Origin: Marinobacterium marinum
GTDB lineage: Bacteria; Pseudomonadota; Gammaproteobacteria; Pseudomonadales; Balneatricaceae
Assembly: GCF_013868415.1 (NCBI RefSeq)
Contig: NZ_JACEMT010000055.1
Coordinates: 62,001 to 126,000 of the forward strand
DNA: 64,000 bases
Direction of reading: 5' to 3'
The position numbers were made by a program, and so were the translations under genes. Below the pieces are notes generated by a model. The model did no database searches. It worked only from the letters and a program-made list of their open reading frames with translations, and was not told where the DNA came from. Positions 25,524 to 34,591 of the stretch are shown here, piece after piece; position 1 is the stretch's first letter, and every line of letters begins with the position of its first letter.

Positions 25524-26446
25524 TTGGATGTCCTATACAGGTAATTCTTGCCCTTGGGGTGGGTTTTGAAGCGCCGGTGAACCCACATGTACTGGGTGGG
25601 GTCCTTGCGGATGGCGCGTTCCAGTTCGGCGTTGATACGGGCGGCATCCGCTTCCTCGTCACCCGTGGGGAAGGGCTCGACCACCGGGAACAGCTCCAGC
25701 TCGTAGCCGCTGTCGTCCGGCAAGCGGTGCTGGGCCAGCATCAGAACCGGCGAGTCGTTGAGTTTCACCATGCGGGTGGTTGCCGTGATCGTGGCGGCGG
25801 GCACGCCGAAAAAGGGCGCATAAACGGACTGTTTCGGGCCAAAATCCTGATCGGGCGCATACCAGATGATATGGTTCTTGCGCAGGGCGCGAATCACGCT
25901 GCGGATGTCGGAGCGTTCGATGGCCTGGCCAAAGTAGCGTAACCGGTTGCCCGTGATAATCTTCTCCAGCAGCGGATTGTTATGACGGCGATACATGGCA
26001 TCCACCGGGTAATACTGCGAAAACAGCAGACCGCCCAGGTCCAGAGTCGAAAAATGGGCGCCCAGCAAAATCACTCCTTTGCCCTGACTCAGAGCGGCAT
26101 CCAGGTGCTCTCGTCCCTTGAGAACATATTGCCCTTCCAGCTTGGGCTCCGGAGTCCACCAGGCCATGGCGGTTTCGAACAGGCTGATGCCGTTGTTGGC
26201 AAAAATGTTCCTGACCATGCGGGCCTGTTCGTCGGTATTCAGCTCGGGAAAACACAGGCGAACATTCACCTCGGTGACGTGGCGACGGCGTGGGCTCAGG
26301 TAGAAAAACAGTTGGCCCAATCTGCGTCCGATCGTGATTTGCCAGCGCCAGGGCAGACGATTGAGCAGCCACAACAGGCCGACACCGAGCCAGATGTGCC
26401 AGAAGCGGGGACTAAGGAAACGATTGGGTGAGGGCTTTTGAGTCAC
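25520..26446 (-). CDS. lpxL: Lipid A biosynthesis acyltransferase, LpxL/HtrB-like
   Basis: Inner-membrane enzyme that adds a secondary acyl chain to Kdo2-lipid IVA. From the GTG at 26446 the product is 308 residues, matching E. coli LpxL (306). It starts LSPRFWHIWLGVGLLWLLNR, the usual N-terminal membrane anchor. The catalytic HX4D motif HFSTLD is at about 131-136, and APDQDFGPKQSVYAPFFG is a second family signature. The frame continues upstream with low-complexity sequence, and no ATG is suitably placed, so the start is less certain. It is divergent from ugd. LpxM and LpxP cannot be fully excluded. Confidence 0.88.
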   Translation of the reverse strand: MTQKPSPNRFLSPRFWHIWLGVGLLWLLNRLPWRWQITIGRRLGQLFFYLSPRRRHVTEVNVRLCFPELNTDEQARMVRNIFANNGISLFETAMAWWTPEPKLEGQYVLKGREHLDAALSQGKGVILLGAHFSTLDLGGLLFSQYYPVDAMYRRHNNPLLEKIITGNRLRYFGQAIERSDIRSVIRALRKNHIIWYAPDQDFGPKQSVYAPFFGVPAATITATTRMVKLNDSPVLMLAQHRLPDDSGYELELFPVVEPFPTGDEEADAARINAELERAIRKDPTQYMWVHRRFKTHPKGKNYLYRTSK

Positions 26447-26586
26447 GGGTACATGGGCAGCAGTGAAAAGGAAGATTGTAAAGCGGTGGCCTCCCGGCGG
26501 CAAACCTGGCGTGGCGGTAACCTTCGTGATGAGCGTTATCGTGGTATGATTCAGGCTCCATACTGACCAGGTTTTACGGGTTGCAG

Positions 26587-27756
26587 ATGAAGATAGCGGT
26601 TGCAGGCACAGGCTATGTCGGGCTTTCCAACGCGGTTCTGCTGGCGCAGCACAACGAAGTTGTGGCGCTGGATATCCTTGAAGACAAGGTGGCACAGATC
26701 AACCGTGGCGAGTCCCCGATCGAAGATGAGGAAATCAGCGAATACCTCGCATCCGGCACCCTGAACCTGCGGGCAACGCTGGACAAGCAGGAGGCCTACG
26801 GCGGTGCCGAGGTCGTCATCGTGGCGACGCCGACGGATTACGACCCGCACAGCAATTACTTCGATACGCGCAGCGTGGAGGCGGTGGTAGCCGATGTCCT
26901 GTCGCTTAATCCTCAGGCGCTGGTGGTGATCAAGTCCACGGTTCCGGTCGGCTATACGCGGGGCTTGCGTGAACGCCTGGCAACACGGAATCTGATCTTT
27001 TCGCCGGAATTCCTCCGTGAGGGCAAGGCGCTGCTCGATAATCTGCACCCCTCCCGTATCATTGTCGGCGAACGTTCCGAGCGCGCGCAGCGGTTTGCCG
27101 ATCTGCTGGTACAGGGCGCCAGTGAGGTGGATATCCCCGTCCTGCTGACCGGCTCGACCGAAGCCGAAGCGATCAAGCTGTTCGCCAATACCTATCTGGC
27201 CATGCGAGTCGCCTACTTCAATGAGCTGGACACCTACGCCGAAACCTTCGGGCTGGATACCCGGCAGATCATTGAAGGAGTGGGGCTGGACCCGCGGATC
27301 GGCCAGCATTACAACAACCCGTCCTTTGGCTATGGCGGCTACTGTCTGCCGAAGGACACGCGGCAGTTACTGGCCAACTATGATCAGGTGCCTAATAACC
27401 TGATTCGGGCGATCGTGGATGCGAACACGACCCGCAAGGATTTTGTGGCGAATGCGGTTCTGGCACGTGACCCCAGGGTTGTCGGTATCTACAGGCTGGT
27501 CATGAAATCGGGTTCCGACAACTTCCGGGCATCGGCCATTCAGGGCGTGATGAAACGCATCAAGGCTCAGGGCGTCGAAGTGGTTGTGTATGAACCGGTG
27601 CTGGATGACACGCATTTTTTCAATTCCCGCGTGATCCGTGATCTGGACGAATTCAAGCGCGTCAGCGACGTCATTGTCGCCAACCGTCTGACCGACGAGG
27701 TGAGAGATTGCCTGGATAAGGTGTACACCCGTGATCTTTTTGAAAGCGATTCCTGA
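26587..27756 (+). CDS. ugd: UDP-glucose 6-dehydrogenase
   Basis: NAD-dependent oxidation of UDP-glucose to UDP-glucuronate, a precursor for uronic or modified amino sugars in surface glycans. The 389-residue product has the N-terminal Rossmann motif [16 protein letters not shown], the family STVPVG segment, FSPEFLREG and the catalytic-cysteine motif [10 protein letters not shown] (C253). A C-terminal UDP-binding domain completes it. A TTG two codons upstream is also possible. The stop overlaps the msbA start by one base. A possible -10 (TATGAT) lies at 26545-26550. No arnA is present, so an Ara4N pathway is not indicated here. Confidence 0.95.
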   Translation: MKIAVAGTGYVGLSNAVLLAQHNEVVALDILEDKVAQINRGESPIEDEEISEYLASGTLNLRATLDKQEAYGGAEVVIVATPTDYDPHSNYFDTRSVEAVVADVLSLNPQALVVIKSTVPVGYTRGLRERLATRNLIFSPEFLREGKALLDNLHPSRIIVGERSERAQRFADLLVQGASEVDIPVLLTGSTEAEAIKLFANTYLAMRVAYFNELDTYAETFGLDTRQIIEGVGLDPRIGQHYNNPSFGYGGYCLPKDTRQLLANYDQVPNNLIRAIVDANTTRKDFVANAVLARDPRVVGIYRLVMKSGSDNFRASAIQGVMKRIKAQGVEVVVYEPVLDDTHFFNSRVIRDLDEFKRVSDVIVANRLTDEVRDCLDKVYTRDLFESDS

Positions 27757-29534
27757 TGTCTAATTTACAACACAACGAGTCTTCTCGGAGCGATACTCGG
27801 GCCGAAGCCGCCTGGCATACCTACAAGCGTTTGCTGGTGTATGTGCGGCCGCTCTGGTGCATTTTTGTTATCAGTTTTATCGGCTTCGCCATCTATGGTG
27901 CGGGGCAGGCACTGTCGGCCAAGTGGCTGGAAATGGTGGTGGATACGGTTCAGCGCAATGACTATGAGGAGCGCTGGTTTCTGGCCCTGGCGGTACTGGG
28001 AATTTTCATTCTGCGCGGGGTCGGTGGTTTTATCGGCAATTACAGTCTGGCCTATGTGGGGCGTGAAGTGATTCATCGCTTGCGCACCCAGGTGTTCGAG
28101 CGCTTGCTACTGCTGCCGTCCAGTTTTTACAGCCACCATTCCAGCGGCGAACTGCTGGCCAAGCTGACCTATAACGTGGAGCAGGTGACCGAGGCGGTCA
28201 CCAGCGCGATAAAGGTGCTGTTTCGTGAAGGGCTGACGGTTATCGGGCTGTTGGGGTATATGCTTTTCCTGAACTGGAAGCTGACGCTGATTTTCATTGC
28301 TGCGGGGCCGCTGATCGGCTTTGTGGTGTCCAAGGCGGCGAAACGCATGCGGCGGCTGGGGCGGCGTATTCAGCAGTCGGTGGGGGATATTACCGAGGCG
28401 GCCTCGGAGTCGATCAAGGGCTATCAGGTGGTGCGCATTTTCGGTGGCGCGGACGCCGAACGTGAGCGCTTCCAGCAGGCCAGCCTGCATAACAAGCGCC
28501 AGTTCATGAAGCTGGTGGTGACCCAGTCCTTGAATACGCCGATTATCCAGCTGCTGGTGGCGCTGGCCCTGTCCGCGCTGCTGTTCCTGGCGATGCACCC
28601 GGATGTGATGGGCAGCATGAGTACCGGTGGTTTTGTCGCTTTCCTGACGGCCGCCGGGATGATTACCAAGCCGCTGCGTCTGTTGACGGACGTGACTTCC
28701 ATTGTGCAGAAGGGGATTGCGGCAGCCGAGAGCCTGTTCGAAGTGCTGGACGAGCCGGTCGAACAGGACCGTGGCACGCGCACGCTGGAACAGGTGGGCG
28801 ATATTGAATTTCGTCATCTGGGATTCGCGTATCCCGGCACGGACAAGCCGGTACTGGATGATATCTGTCTGACGTTGCCGCAGGGCAAGACGGTTGCCCT
28901 GGTCGGGCGCTCCGGCAGCGGCAAGACCACGCTGGCCAGCCTGTTGCCGCGTTTCAATGATGGCTGGAGCGGTGAGCTGCAGATCAATCGCCAGCCACTG
29001 GAATCCTTCACGCTGGACAGCCTGCGCAGCAATATTTCGCTGGTGAACCAGAACGTGGTGCTGTTCAACGGCAGTATCGCCGAGAATATCGCCTACGGTT
29101 CCATGGCGGGAGCCAGCGAATCATCCATTCTGGCGGCAGCCGAAGCCGCGCACGTAATGGAGTTTGTGGCGCACTTGCCGGAGGGTATTCATACCCGAGT
29201 GGGCGAAAACGGTGTCCTGCTCTCGGGGGGCCAGCGGCAGCGCATCGCTATTGCGCGTGCCATCCTGAACGATGCGCCGATCCTGATTCTGGACGAAGCC
29301 ACTTCCGCGTTGGACAGTGCGTCGGAGCGCCATATTCAAGAGGCACTGGAAGAGGTGATGAAAGGGCGTACCACGCTGGTGATTGCCCACCGCCTGTCAA
29401 CCATTGAAAAGGCCGACATGATCGTGGTGATGGAGAGCGGGCGCATTGTGGAGCAGGGGGGGCATGAGGAACTGCTGGCGCAGCAGGGGGCCTATGCCCG
29501 TTTCCACTTGTTGCAGAGCGCCGACAAGGACTAG
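27756..29534 (+). CDS. msbA: Lipid A/LPS flippase MsbA (ABC transporter)
   Basis: Homodimeric inner-membrane exporter that flips the lipid A-core to the periplasmic face. The 592-residue length is typical (E. coli 582). Six membrane helices occupy about residues 25-310. The nucleotide-binding domain has Walker A GRSGSGKTT (about 386-394), signature LSGGQRQRIAIARAIL (about 489-504), Walker B ILILDEATSALD and H-loop AHRLST. It is translationally coupled to ugd. Neighbouring lpxL, waaA and glycosyltransferase genes support a lipid A role rather than general drug export. Confidence 0.93.
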   Translation: MSNLQHNESSRSDTRAEAAWHTYKRLLVYVRPLWCIFVISFIGFAIYGAGQALSAKWLEMVVDTVQRNDYEERWFLALAVLGIFILRGVGGFIGNYSLAYVGREVIHRLRTQVFERLLLLPSSFYSHHSSGELLAKLTYNVEQVTEAVTSAIKVLFREGLTVIGLLGYMLFLNWKLTLIFIAAGPLIGFVVSKAAKRMRRLGRRIQQSVGDITEAASESIKGYQVVRIFGGADAERERFQQASLHNKRQFMKLVVTQSLNTPIIQLLVALALSALLFLAMHPDVMGSMSTGGFVAFLTAAGMITKPLRLLTDVTSIVQKGIAAAESLFEVLDEPVEQDRGTRTLEQVGDIEFRHLGFAYPGTDKPVLDDICLTLPQGKTVALVGRSGSGKTTLASLLPRFNDGWSGELQINRQPLESFTLDSLRSNISLVNQNVVLFNGSIAENIAYGSMAGASESSILAAAEAAHVMEFVAHLPEGIHTRVGENGVLLSGGQRQRIAIARAILNDAPILILDEATSALDSASERHIQEALEEVMKGRTTLVIAHRLSTIEKADMIVVMESGRIVEQGGHEELLAQQGAYARFHLLQSADKD

Positions 29535-29543
29535 GAGTTGATC

Positions 29544-31007
29544 ATGAATGCGGCTCCATTGTTTGGGCGCGGTCTGTTGCTGGTTGTCATGCCATACCTG
29601 CTGGCATGGGGGCTGTTGCCGGGTCTGCTGGTGGTCAGCCTGCCGCTGGATGTGGTGGAAGGGGTGTACTGGGGGCAGGAGTGGCAATGGGGCTATTACA
29701 AGCACCCGCCCCTGCCGGCCTGGGTGTTGTACCTGTTCCAGCGGGTGTTGGGTGATGCGGGGCCCTTCGTGCTCAGTCAGCTGTGTATCGGTCTGACCCT
29801 GCTGTGTGTCTGGCGGCTGGGCTGCCGCATACTGGGGCGGGAGCGAGCGGCTTTCGGAGTGCTGGCGCTGATGGGCGTCTACTTTTTTACCTGGCCGACC
29901 ATCGAATTCAATCACAATGTGGCGCAGATGCCGATCTGGGCTGCTGCTGTCCTGCTGTTTCATCGCGCCATCAGTGACAGGCGCTGCCGGGACTGGCTGT
30001 TGCTGGGGCTGGTATCGGGCCTGGGGCTGCTGACCAAATATTCCTATATCATGCTGCTGGCCGCCATGTTTCTGTGGCTGCTGGTCCAGCCCGGTCTGCG
30101 CTCTAGCCTGTTGACGTATCGGCCATGGTTGGGTGTGTTGACCATGGGACTGGTGTTCCTGCCACATCTGCTGTGGCTGGCGGCACATGACTTCCTGCCT
30201 TTTTCCTACGCGGCGGCGCGCTCTGAGGTGGCGGCAGCCAGTGAGTCCCGCTGGTTGGGGCCGCTCAAATTTCTGCTGGTCCAGCTGATCGATCATTTGC
30301 CGTTGCTGTTACTGCTGTTGATTGCGGGTTTCTGGCGGCGCAGCCGCTGGCAGACGCCGGCGGCGGGCAGTGGTTTCCTGTTCTGGATCGGTCTGATGCC
30401 GGCGCTGCTGACCGCTTTGGGAGCAATCGTCACCGGGGCCGGGACCCGTGACATGTGGGGTGCGCCCATGTGGAACCTGTCGGGGCTGGTACTGGCATCG
30501 ATGATCCCCGTGGCGGTGCTGACACAGTACTGGCGACGTTTGTGTCTGGGCTTCGGTATCTTTTTGGGTGTGCTGACGGTGCTGATGGTGCTGTTTGTGG
30601 GGTTTAAGGATCAGATCAGGGACAAGCCCTCCCGTACCGGCTGGCCGGATGCGGCGCTGGCTCAGGCCTTGCAGCAGCAGTGGCAACAGTACAGTGCCTG
30701 TCCGCTGCAATTGGTGGCCGGGAACTACTGGTTGGCCGAGATGGCGGCAATCAACCTGACGCCGCGGGCATCAGCCATACCGGATGCCGATCTGGCACTG
30801 GCTCCCTGGGTCGACGCTGAACGTTTTCAGCGCCAGGGCGGGATGTTGATCTGGCCGGCGCAGGATGCATATTGGCAGCAGATGTTGCCGGAAGCGGGAG
30901 GCTGGGACGCCGAAGGCGAGTTGGTGCTGCCCTGGCCGCGCCTGCCTGAGCGTGAACCGCTGTCTTTGCGCTGGCGCCTTTGGCTGCCGCAGGCCGAATG
31001 CCGGTGA
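29544..31007 (+). CDS. GT39-family membrane glycosyltransferase (FlmK/LgmB/ArnT-like)
   Basis: A polytopic protein of 487 residues with about 10-12 hydrophobic helices. The first periplasmic loop has D36, E39 and GYYKHPPL (50-57), the pattern of bacterial GT39 enzymes that use a polyprenyl-phosphate sugar. Such proteins add Ara4N (ArnT), galactosamine (FlmK) or glucosamine (LgmB) to lipid A. The ATG at 29544 has TAGGAG 6 bases upstream; a TTG just before it is less likely. It follows msbA by 9 bases, placing it in the ugd-msbA operon. It faces a deacetylase gene, with only 3 bases between stops. Lipid A as acceptor is inferred from context. Confidence 0.85.
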   Translation: MNAAPLFGRGLLLVVMPYLLAWGLLPGLLVVSLPLDVVEGVYWGQEWQWGYYKHPPLPAWVLYLFQRVLGDAGPFVLSQLCIGLTLLCVWRLGCRILGRERAAFGVLALMGVYFFTWPTIEFNHNVAQMPIWAAAVLLFHRAISDRRCRDWLLLGLVSGLGLLTKYSYIMLLAAMFLWLLVQPGLRSSLLTYRPWLGVLTMGLVFLPHLLWLAAHDFLPFSYAAARSEVAAASESRWLGPLKFLLVQLIDHLPLLLLLLIAGFWRRSRWQTPAAGSGFLFWIGLMPALLTALGAIVTGAGTRDMWGAPMWNLSGLVLASMIPVAVLTQYWRRLCLGFGIFLGVLTVLMVLFVGFKDQIRDKPSRTGWPDAALAQALQQQWQQYSACPLQLVAGNYWLAEMAAINLTPRASAIPDADLALAPWVDAERFQRQGGMLIWPAQDAYWQQMLPEAGGWDAEGELVLPWPRLPEREPLSLRWRLWLPQAECR

Positions 31008-31010
31008 AGG

Positions 31011-31799
31011 TCAGTCGAGCCTCGGCTGCTTGACCAGCAGGCGGCCACTGTCTCGCAGTGCGGCGGCAAACCGGGGGCCGGCCAGCCAGGCGCGTTCTGC
31101 ATCGCGGGCTCGTGCCAGCGCCGAGTGGCTTGACGCGTAGCCCGGATGGCACATGATCAGTGCGCCGTCCGGCAGGGTGTCCAGCCAATGACGCATCATG
31201 CGGTCAAAGCCGGCGTCCGGGCGCAATGAATACATGCCGGCAAAGTCACGGTTGCCGCGTACGCCGTAGCGGTGGCGCTGGGCATTGAAGCCTGTCCCCA
31301 TCAATCTGAGTACCAGTGCCTTGAAGCGTGCATCATGCCCTTGCAGGGCGGGTGTGGAGACGCGTAGCCAGGGGTGATCAGCGCCATAGCGACGGACCAG
31401 TGTTGTCAGTACGATCCGGCGAATACCGGGAAACATCTGAATATGCTGATGACCGTCGACAAAGTCGGGCGTGCGTCCTGCAAGGTGTTCGAAGCGGTCC
31501 AATTGTTGTTCCAGAGAGGATTGGACCCGATTGGTGTCAATTCGGCCGCAGAGGCTGAGCTGCATCAGCTTGCCCAGCGGAATGGCCTGCTCACCTTCAG
31601 TCAGGTTGAAGTGGACGCCGAGAGCGGCTTGTGTTTCCAGTTCTCTTAGCTGGGCCGCGGCGTCGGCGGTCCAGGCGGGCATCAGGCTCATGCAGCTGGT
31701 TGCGGACAGCCGGCCCTGCCGGACCAGCTCCAGAATGGCACGGTTGATATCATCAGACAGGCCGAAGTCATCGGCGCACAATACCAGCGAACGGTTCAT
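31011..31799 (-). CDS. YdjC/ChbG/HpnK-family carbohydrate deacetylase (NaxD/LgmC-like)
   Basis: A 262-residue metal-dependent deacetylase. The metal site is marked by CADDFGLSDD (D10, D11), GVHFNLTEG and DGHQHIQMFPG. The family includes ChbG (chitobiose), HpnK (hopanoids) and NaxD, which deacetylates undecaprenyl-phosphate-GalNAc before transfer to lipid A in Francisella. Its position fits the NaxD role: it is coupled to a GtrA protein and a polyprenyl-phosphate GT2, and faces a GT39. The ATG overlaps the GtrA stop (ATGA). Substrate is inferred from context only. Confidence 0.85.
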   Translation of the reverse strand: MNRSLVLCADDFGLSDDINRAILELVRQGRLSATSCMSLMPAWTADAAAQLRELETQAALGVHFNLTEGEQAIPLGKLMQLSLCGRIDTNRVQSSLEQQLDRFEHLAGRTPDFVDGHQHIQMFPGIRRIVLTTLVRRYGADHPWLRVSTPALQGHDARFKALVLRLMGTGFNAQRHRYGVRGNRDFAGMYSLRPDAGFDRMMRHWLDTLPDGALIMCHPGYASSHSALARARDAERAWLAGPRFAAALRDSGRLLVKQPRLD

Positions 31800-32167
31800 G
31801 CGAAAGCCCAGAATTTGCCCAGAATGTAGGTCATCACGGCGACACTGCCCAGTACCAGCAGCATGGCCAGATCATAGCGCAGTGATGTGAAGGTCAGCAG
31901 GGCCCAGTACATCGCTTCATTCAGGGCGAAGCTGGACGCAGCCACGGTGGCAAAGCGCGGCAGAGTCTGACGGTGTGAGCGTGCGCCGGCGGCAAAGGTC
32001 AGGTGGCGGTGGCCGAAGTAGCTGACATTGAAGGCGACCAGAAAAGCGACGACGTTGGCCAGCAGCGGATGCAGTCCGGCCAGAGGCACCAGCAGGATCA
32101 CGACCAGCCAATGGGTCAGCAGTGCGCTCACGCCCACGGCGATAAAGCAAAGTGCCTCACGCGTCAT
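31796..32167 (-). CDS. GtrA-family membrane protein (putative lipid-linked sugar flippase)
   Basis: A 123-residue protein with four hydrophobic helices. It has the GtrA-type segments FIAVGVSALLTHWLVV, ANVVAFLVAFNVSYFGHRHLTF and a final GKFWAF. GtrA proteins are thought to move polyprenyl-phosphate sugars across the inner membrane, working with a GT2 (GtrB) and a membrane transferase. The ATG at 32167 overlaps the GT2 stop by 11 bases, and the stop overlaps the deacetylase start. A longer frame with ATG at 32194 lies further inside the GT2 gene and is less likely. Confidence 0.83.
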   Translation of the reverse strand: MTREALCFIAVGVSALLTHWLVVILLVPLAGLHPLLANVVAFLVAFNVSYFGHRHLTFAAGARSHRQTLPRFATVAASSFALNEAMYWALLTFTSLRYDLAMLLVLGSVAVMTYILGKFWAFA

Positions 32168-33167
32168 CGGAGGTTCCTTCCACAGTGTTGTCACGATCCC
32201 GGAACGAGACGCGGCGCCCGACGAGATAGAGTGGACGGGCTTTCACTTCGGAGAAGATGCGGGCGATGTATTCGCCCAGAATGCCGACGGAGAACAGTTG
32301 AATCCCGCCCAGAAATGCAATGCCGGCCGCGATGGTGGGCCAGCCGGGAACGTCGGAGCCGAACATCAGTGTCCGCAGGACAATCACGAACGCATACAGC
32401 AGGGACAGGACGGATACGCCGGCCCCCAGCAGCATCCATACCCGCAGAGGTGCGCTGCTGAAACTGGTGAAGCCGGTCAGGGCCAGTGCTGACAGGTGCC
32501 GCAGGCGGAAATTGCTGGTACCGCCCAGGCGTGGCGCCACAGTAAAAGTGACGGACTTGCTGGAAAACCCGACCCAGGCATAGAGGCCTTTCATCATGCG
32601 CGAGCGCTCGGGCAGCTGGCGCAGGGCGAGCACCACCTTGCGGTCCAACAGGCGGAAGTCACCGGCATCCGGGTGGATGTTGATCTCGGCGCTGCGGCTC
32701 AGAATACGGTAAAAGAGATTGGTCAGATGACGCTTGCCGGCCGACTCATCGTCACGGTTATCGCGTACGCCATACACCATGTCGTAACCCTGGTGCCAGT
32801 AGTGGAAAAACTGCTCGACCACTTCCAGCGGATGCTGTCCGTCGGCATCCATCAGCAGCACCACATCACCATCGGCGTGGTCGATACCGGCACTGAGCGC
32901 TGCTTCCTTGCCAAAGTTGCGCGACAGTTGCAGCAGCGTCACCGGATAGGTGTCGGCCAGAGCGGTGGCGATCGCGGCCGTATCGTCCTGGCTGCCGTCA
33001 TCGACGATGAGCAGTTCGATGCGGTCGGTAAAACGGGTCAGGTACTCGGTCAGCCGGGGGACCAGGTGAGCGAGATTCTCCCCCTCGTTATAGGCGGGCA
33101 GAATACAGGTGAGGCTGGGGCGGTCGGGCCGCGTGACCTCGGATCGAGATCGGTTGGTGTCGTCCAT
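32157..33167 (-). CDS. GT2 polyprenyl-phosphate glycosyltransferase (GtrB/ArnC/FlmF2-like)
   Basis: Predicted to attach a sugar to undecaprenyl phosphate on the cytoplasmic face. About 336 residues. The GT-A domain has CILPAYNEGENLAHLV, IVDDGSQDDTAAIATAL, FGKEAALSAGIDHADGDVV and the metal-binding LLMDADGQHPLEV. Two C-terminal helices (about residues 225-300) anchor it, as in GtrB/DPM1-type enzymes. First gene of a coupled leftward operon with GtrA and a deacetylase. An ATG 7 codons upstream (33188) is also possible; neither has a strong ribosome site. The sugar is not determined; N-acetylhexosamine would suit the neighbouring deacetylase. Confidence 0.87.
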   Translation of the reverse strand: MDDTNRSRSEVTRPDRPSLTCILPAYNEGENLAHLVPRLTEYLTRFTDRIELLIVDDGSQDDTAAIATALADTYPVTLLQLSRNFGKEAALSAGIDHADGDVVLLMDADGQHPLEVVEQFFHYWHQGYDMVYGVRDNRDDESAGKRHLTNLFYRILSRSAEINIHPDAGDFRLLDRKVVLALRQLPERSRMMKGLYAWVGFSSKSVTFTVAPRLGGTSNFRLRHLSALALTGFTSFSSAPLRVWMLLGAGVSVLSLLYAFVIVLRTLMFGSDVPGWPTIAAGIAFLGGIQLFSVGILGEYIARIFSEVKARPLYLVGRRVSFRDRDNTVEGTSDDA

Positions 33168-33292
33168 ACAAAAATCCACAGTCGCCATCGCGTTAGTCGG
33201 TATTGTCCTAGATCCGCCGGGCTTGTGCCAGCATCGAAGCCGCCCGGGCTTGTGTTAGACTGGCGCTTTACCCCTTCGACGCGCCAAATGCC

Positions 33293-34564
33293 ATGAATGC
33301 CTTGCTACTTCACCTTTACAGCGCCCTTTTTTATCTGCTGACGCCGGCTTTGCTGCTGCGTCTCTGGTGGCGGGGGCGGCGGGCACCTGGCTACCGTCGC
33401 AACTGGCGGCAACGACTGGGGTTAGGTGCGAGCATGGACCGGCCGGTGATTTGGGTGCATGCGGTATCCGTGGGTGAAACTCTGGCGATCGCCCCTCTGG
33501 TGCGGGGGCTGCTGGCACGTTACCCGCAGCATCGGATTCTGATCACCAACATGACTCCTACCGGTGCCGAGCAGGTTGGCCAGCTGTTTGGTGGTCGGGT
33601 GGAGCAGCGTTTCTGCCCCTGGGATCTGCCGCTGGCGCTGCGGGCTTTCCTGCGGCGGACACGGCCTGAACTGTGCGTGATTGTCGAAACGGAACTCTGG
33701 CCGAACATGGTGGCGGAGTGCGATCGTGCCGGGGTGCCGGTGGTGCTGGCCAATGCCCGTCTGTCCGAGCGTTCCGCACGGGGCTATCGGAAATTTGCAC
33801 GGCTGACGCAGCCGATGCTGCAACGGCTGACGCTGGTGGCAGCGCAGAATCAGGCGGATGCCGAGCGCTTTATTGCGCTGGGCATGCCGCCGGAGCGGGT
33901 GGAAGTGACCGGCAGCATCAAGTTTGATCTGCAGCTGGATGCGCAGCAGGTAGCGGCCGGGCAGGCTTTGCGGCAGCAACTGGGGGCGGAGCGTCCGGTC
34001 GTGATTGCCGCCAGCACGCATCAGGGTGAGGATGAAATCATTCTGGCAGCCTGGCGTCGTCTGCGAGAGCGCTTTCCGAACCTGCTGCTGATGCTGGTGC
34101 CGCGTCACCCGGAGCGGTTTGAAGCGGTCGCCCGGTTGTGTCGACGTTACAGCGAAGGTCTGATCCGTCGCAGCCAGGCAGGGCAGCCGGATCGAGATAC
34201 CGAGTTGTACCTGGGGGATTCCATGGGCGAGTTGATGCTGTTCTATGCGGCGGCCGATATCGCGTTTGTCGGCGGCAGTTTCAGTGGTACCGGCGGCCAT
34301 AATCCGCTGGAACCCGCAGCGCTGGGGCTGCCGGTCGTCATGGGGCCGGACTGTTTCAACTTTCAGGTGATTACCGAGGCGTTGAGGGATCAGGGCGGGC
34401 TGGTGCGAGTGGAGCAGGCGGAGGCGCTGGAGCGGCAGTTGCAGGATTGGCTGGAACAGCCCGAGCAGCGGCATCAGGCGGGGCAGAGGGGCGCGGATTT
34501 TGTGGCGGCCAATCGCGGAGCGCTGGAACGACTGCAGCAGGCGGTGGCGCGCCTGCTGCCGTGA
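33293..34564 (+). CDS. waaA: Kdo transferase WaaA (KdtA)
   Basis: Transfers 3-deoxy-D-manno-octulosonate from CMP-Kdo to lipid IVA, the essential start of the LPS inner core. The 423-residue length is standard. An N-terminal membrane anchor (about 5-23) is followed by RRNWRQRLGLG, then WVHAVSVGETLAIAPLV with the conserved glutamate of the family, VETELWPNMV and NARLSERS. In the donor domain GGSFSGTGGHNPLEPAALG is diagnostic. It is divergent from the GT2 operon by about 125 bases and convergent with cyaY. One or more Kdo residues may be added; sequence does not tell. Confidence 0.95.
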   Translation: MNALLLHLYSALFYLLTPALLLRLWWRGRRAPGYRRNWRQRLGLGASMDRPVIWVHAVSVGETLAIAPLVRGLLARYPQHRILITNMTPTGAEQVGQLFGGRVEQRFCPWDLPLALRAFLRRTRPELCVIVETELWPNMVAECDRAGVPVVLANARLSERSARGYRKFARLTQPMLQRLTLVAAQNQADAERFIALGMPPERVEVTGSIKFDLQLDAQQVAAGQALRQQLGAERPVVIAASTHQGEDEIILAAWRRLRERFPNLLLMLVPRHPERFEAVARLCRRYSEGLIRRSQAGQPDRDTELYLGDSMGELMLFYAAADIAFVGGSFSGTGGHNPLEPAALGLPVVMGPDCFNFQVITEALRDQGGLVRVEQAEALERQLQDWLEQPEQRHQAGQRGADFVAANRGALERLQQAVARLLP

Positions 34565-34591
34565 ATGTCCTGGCCATGCAGGGTGCCCGGC

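Noticed and set aside
26447-26695. N-terminal extension of the LpxL-like protein
   Set aside because: The extra 83 codons lie mostly in the intergenic region and the 5' end of divergent ugd, lack membrane or family features, and make the protein much longer than LpxL.
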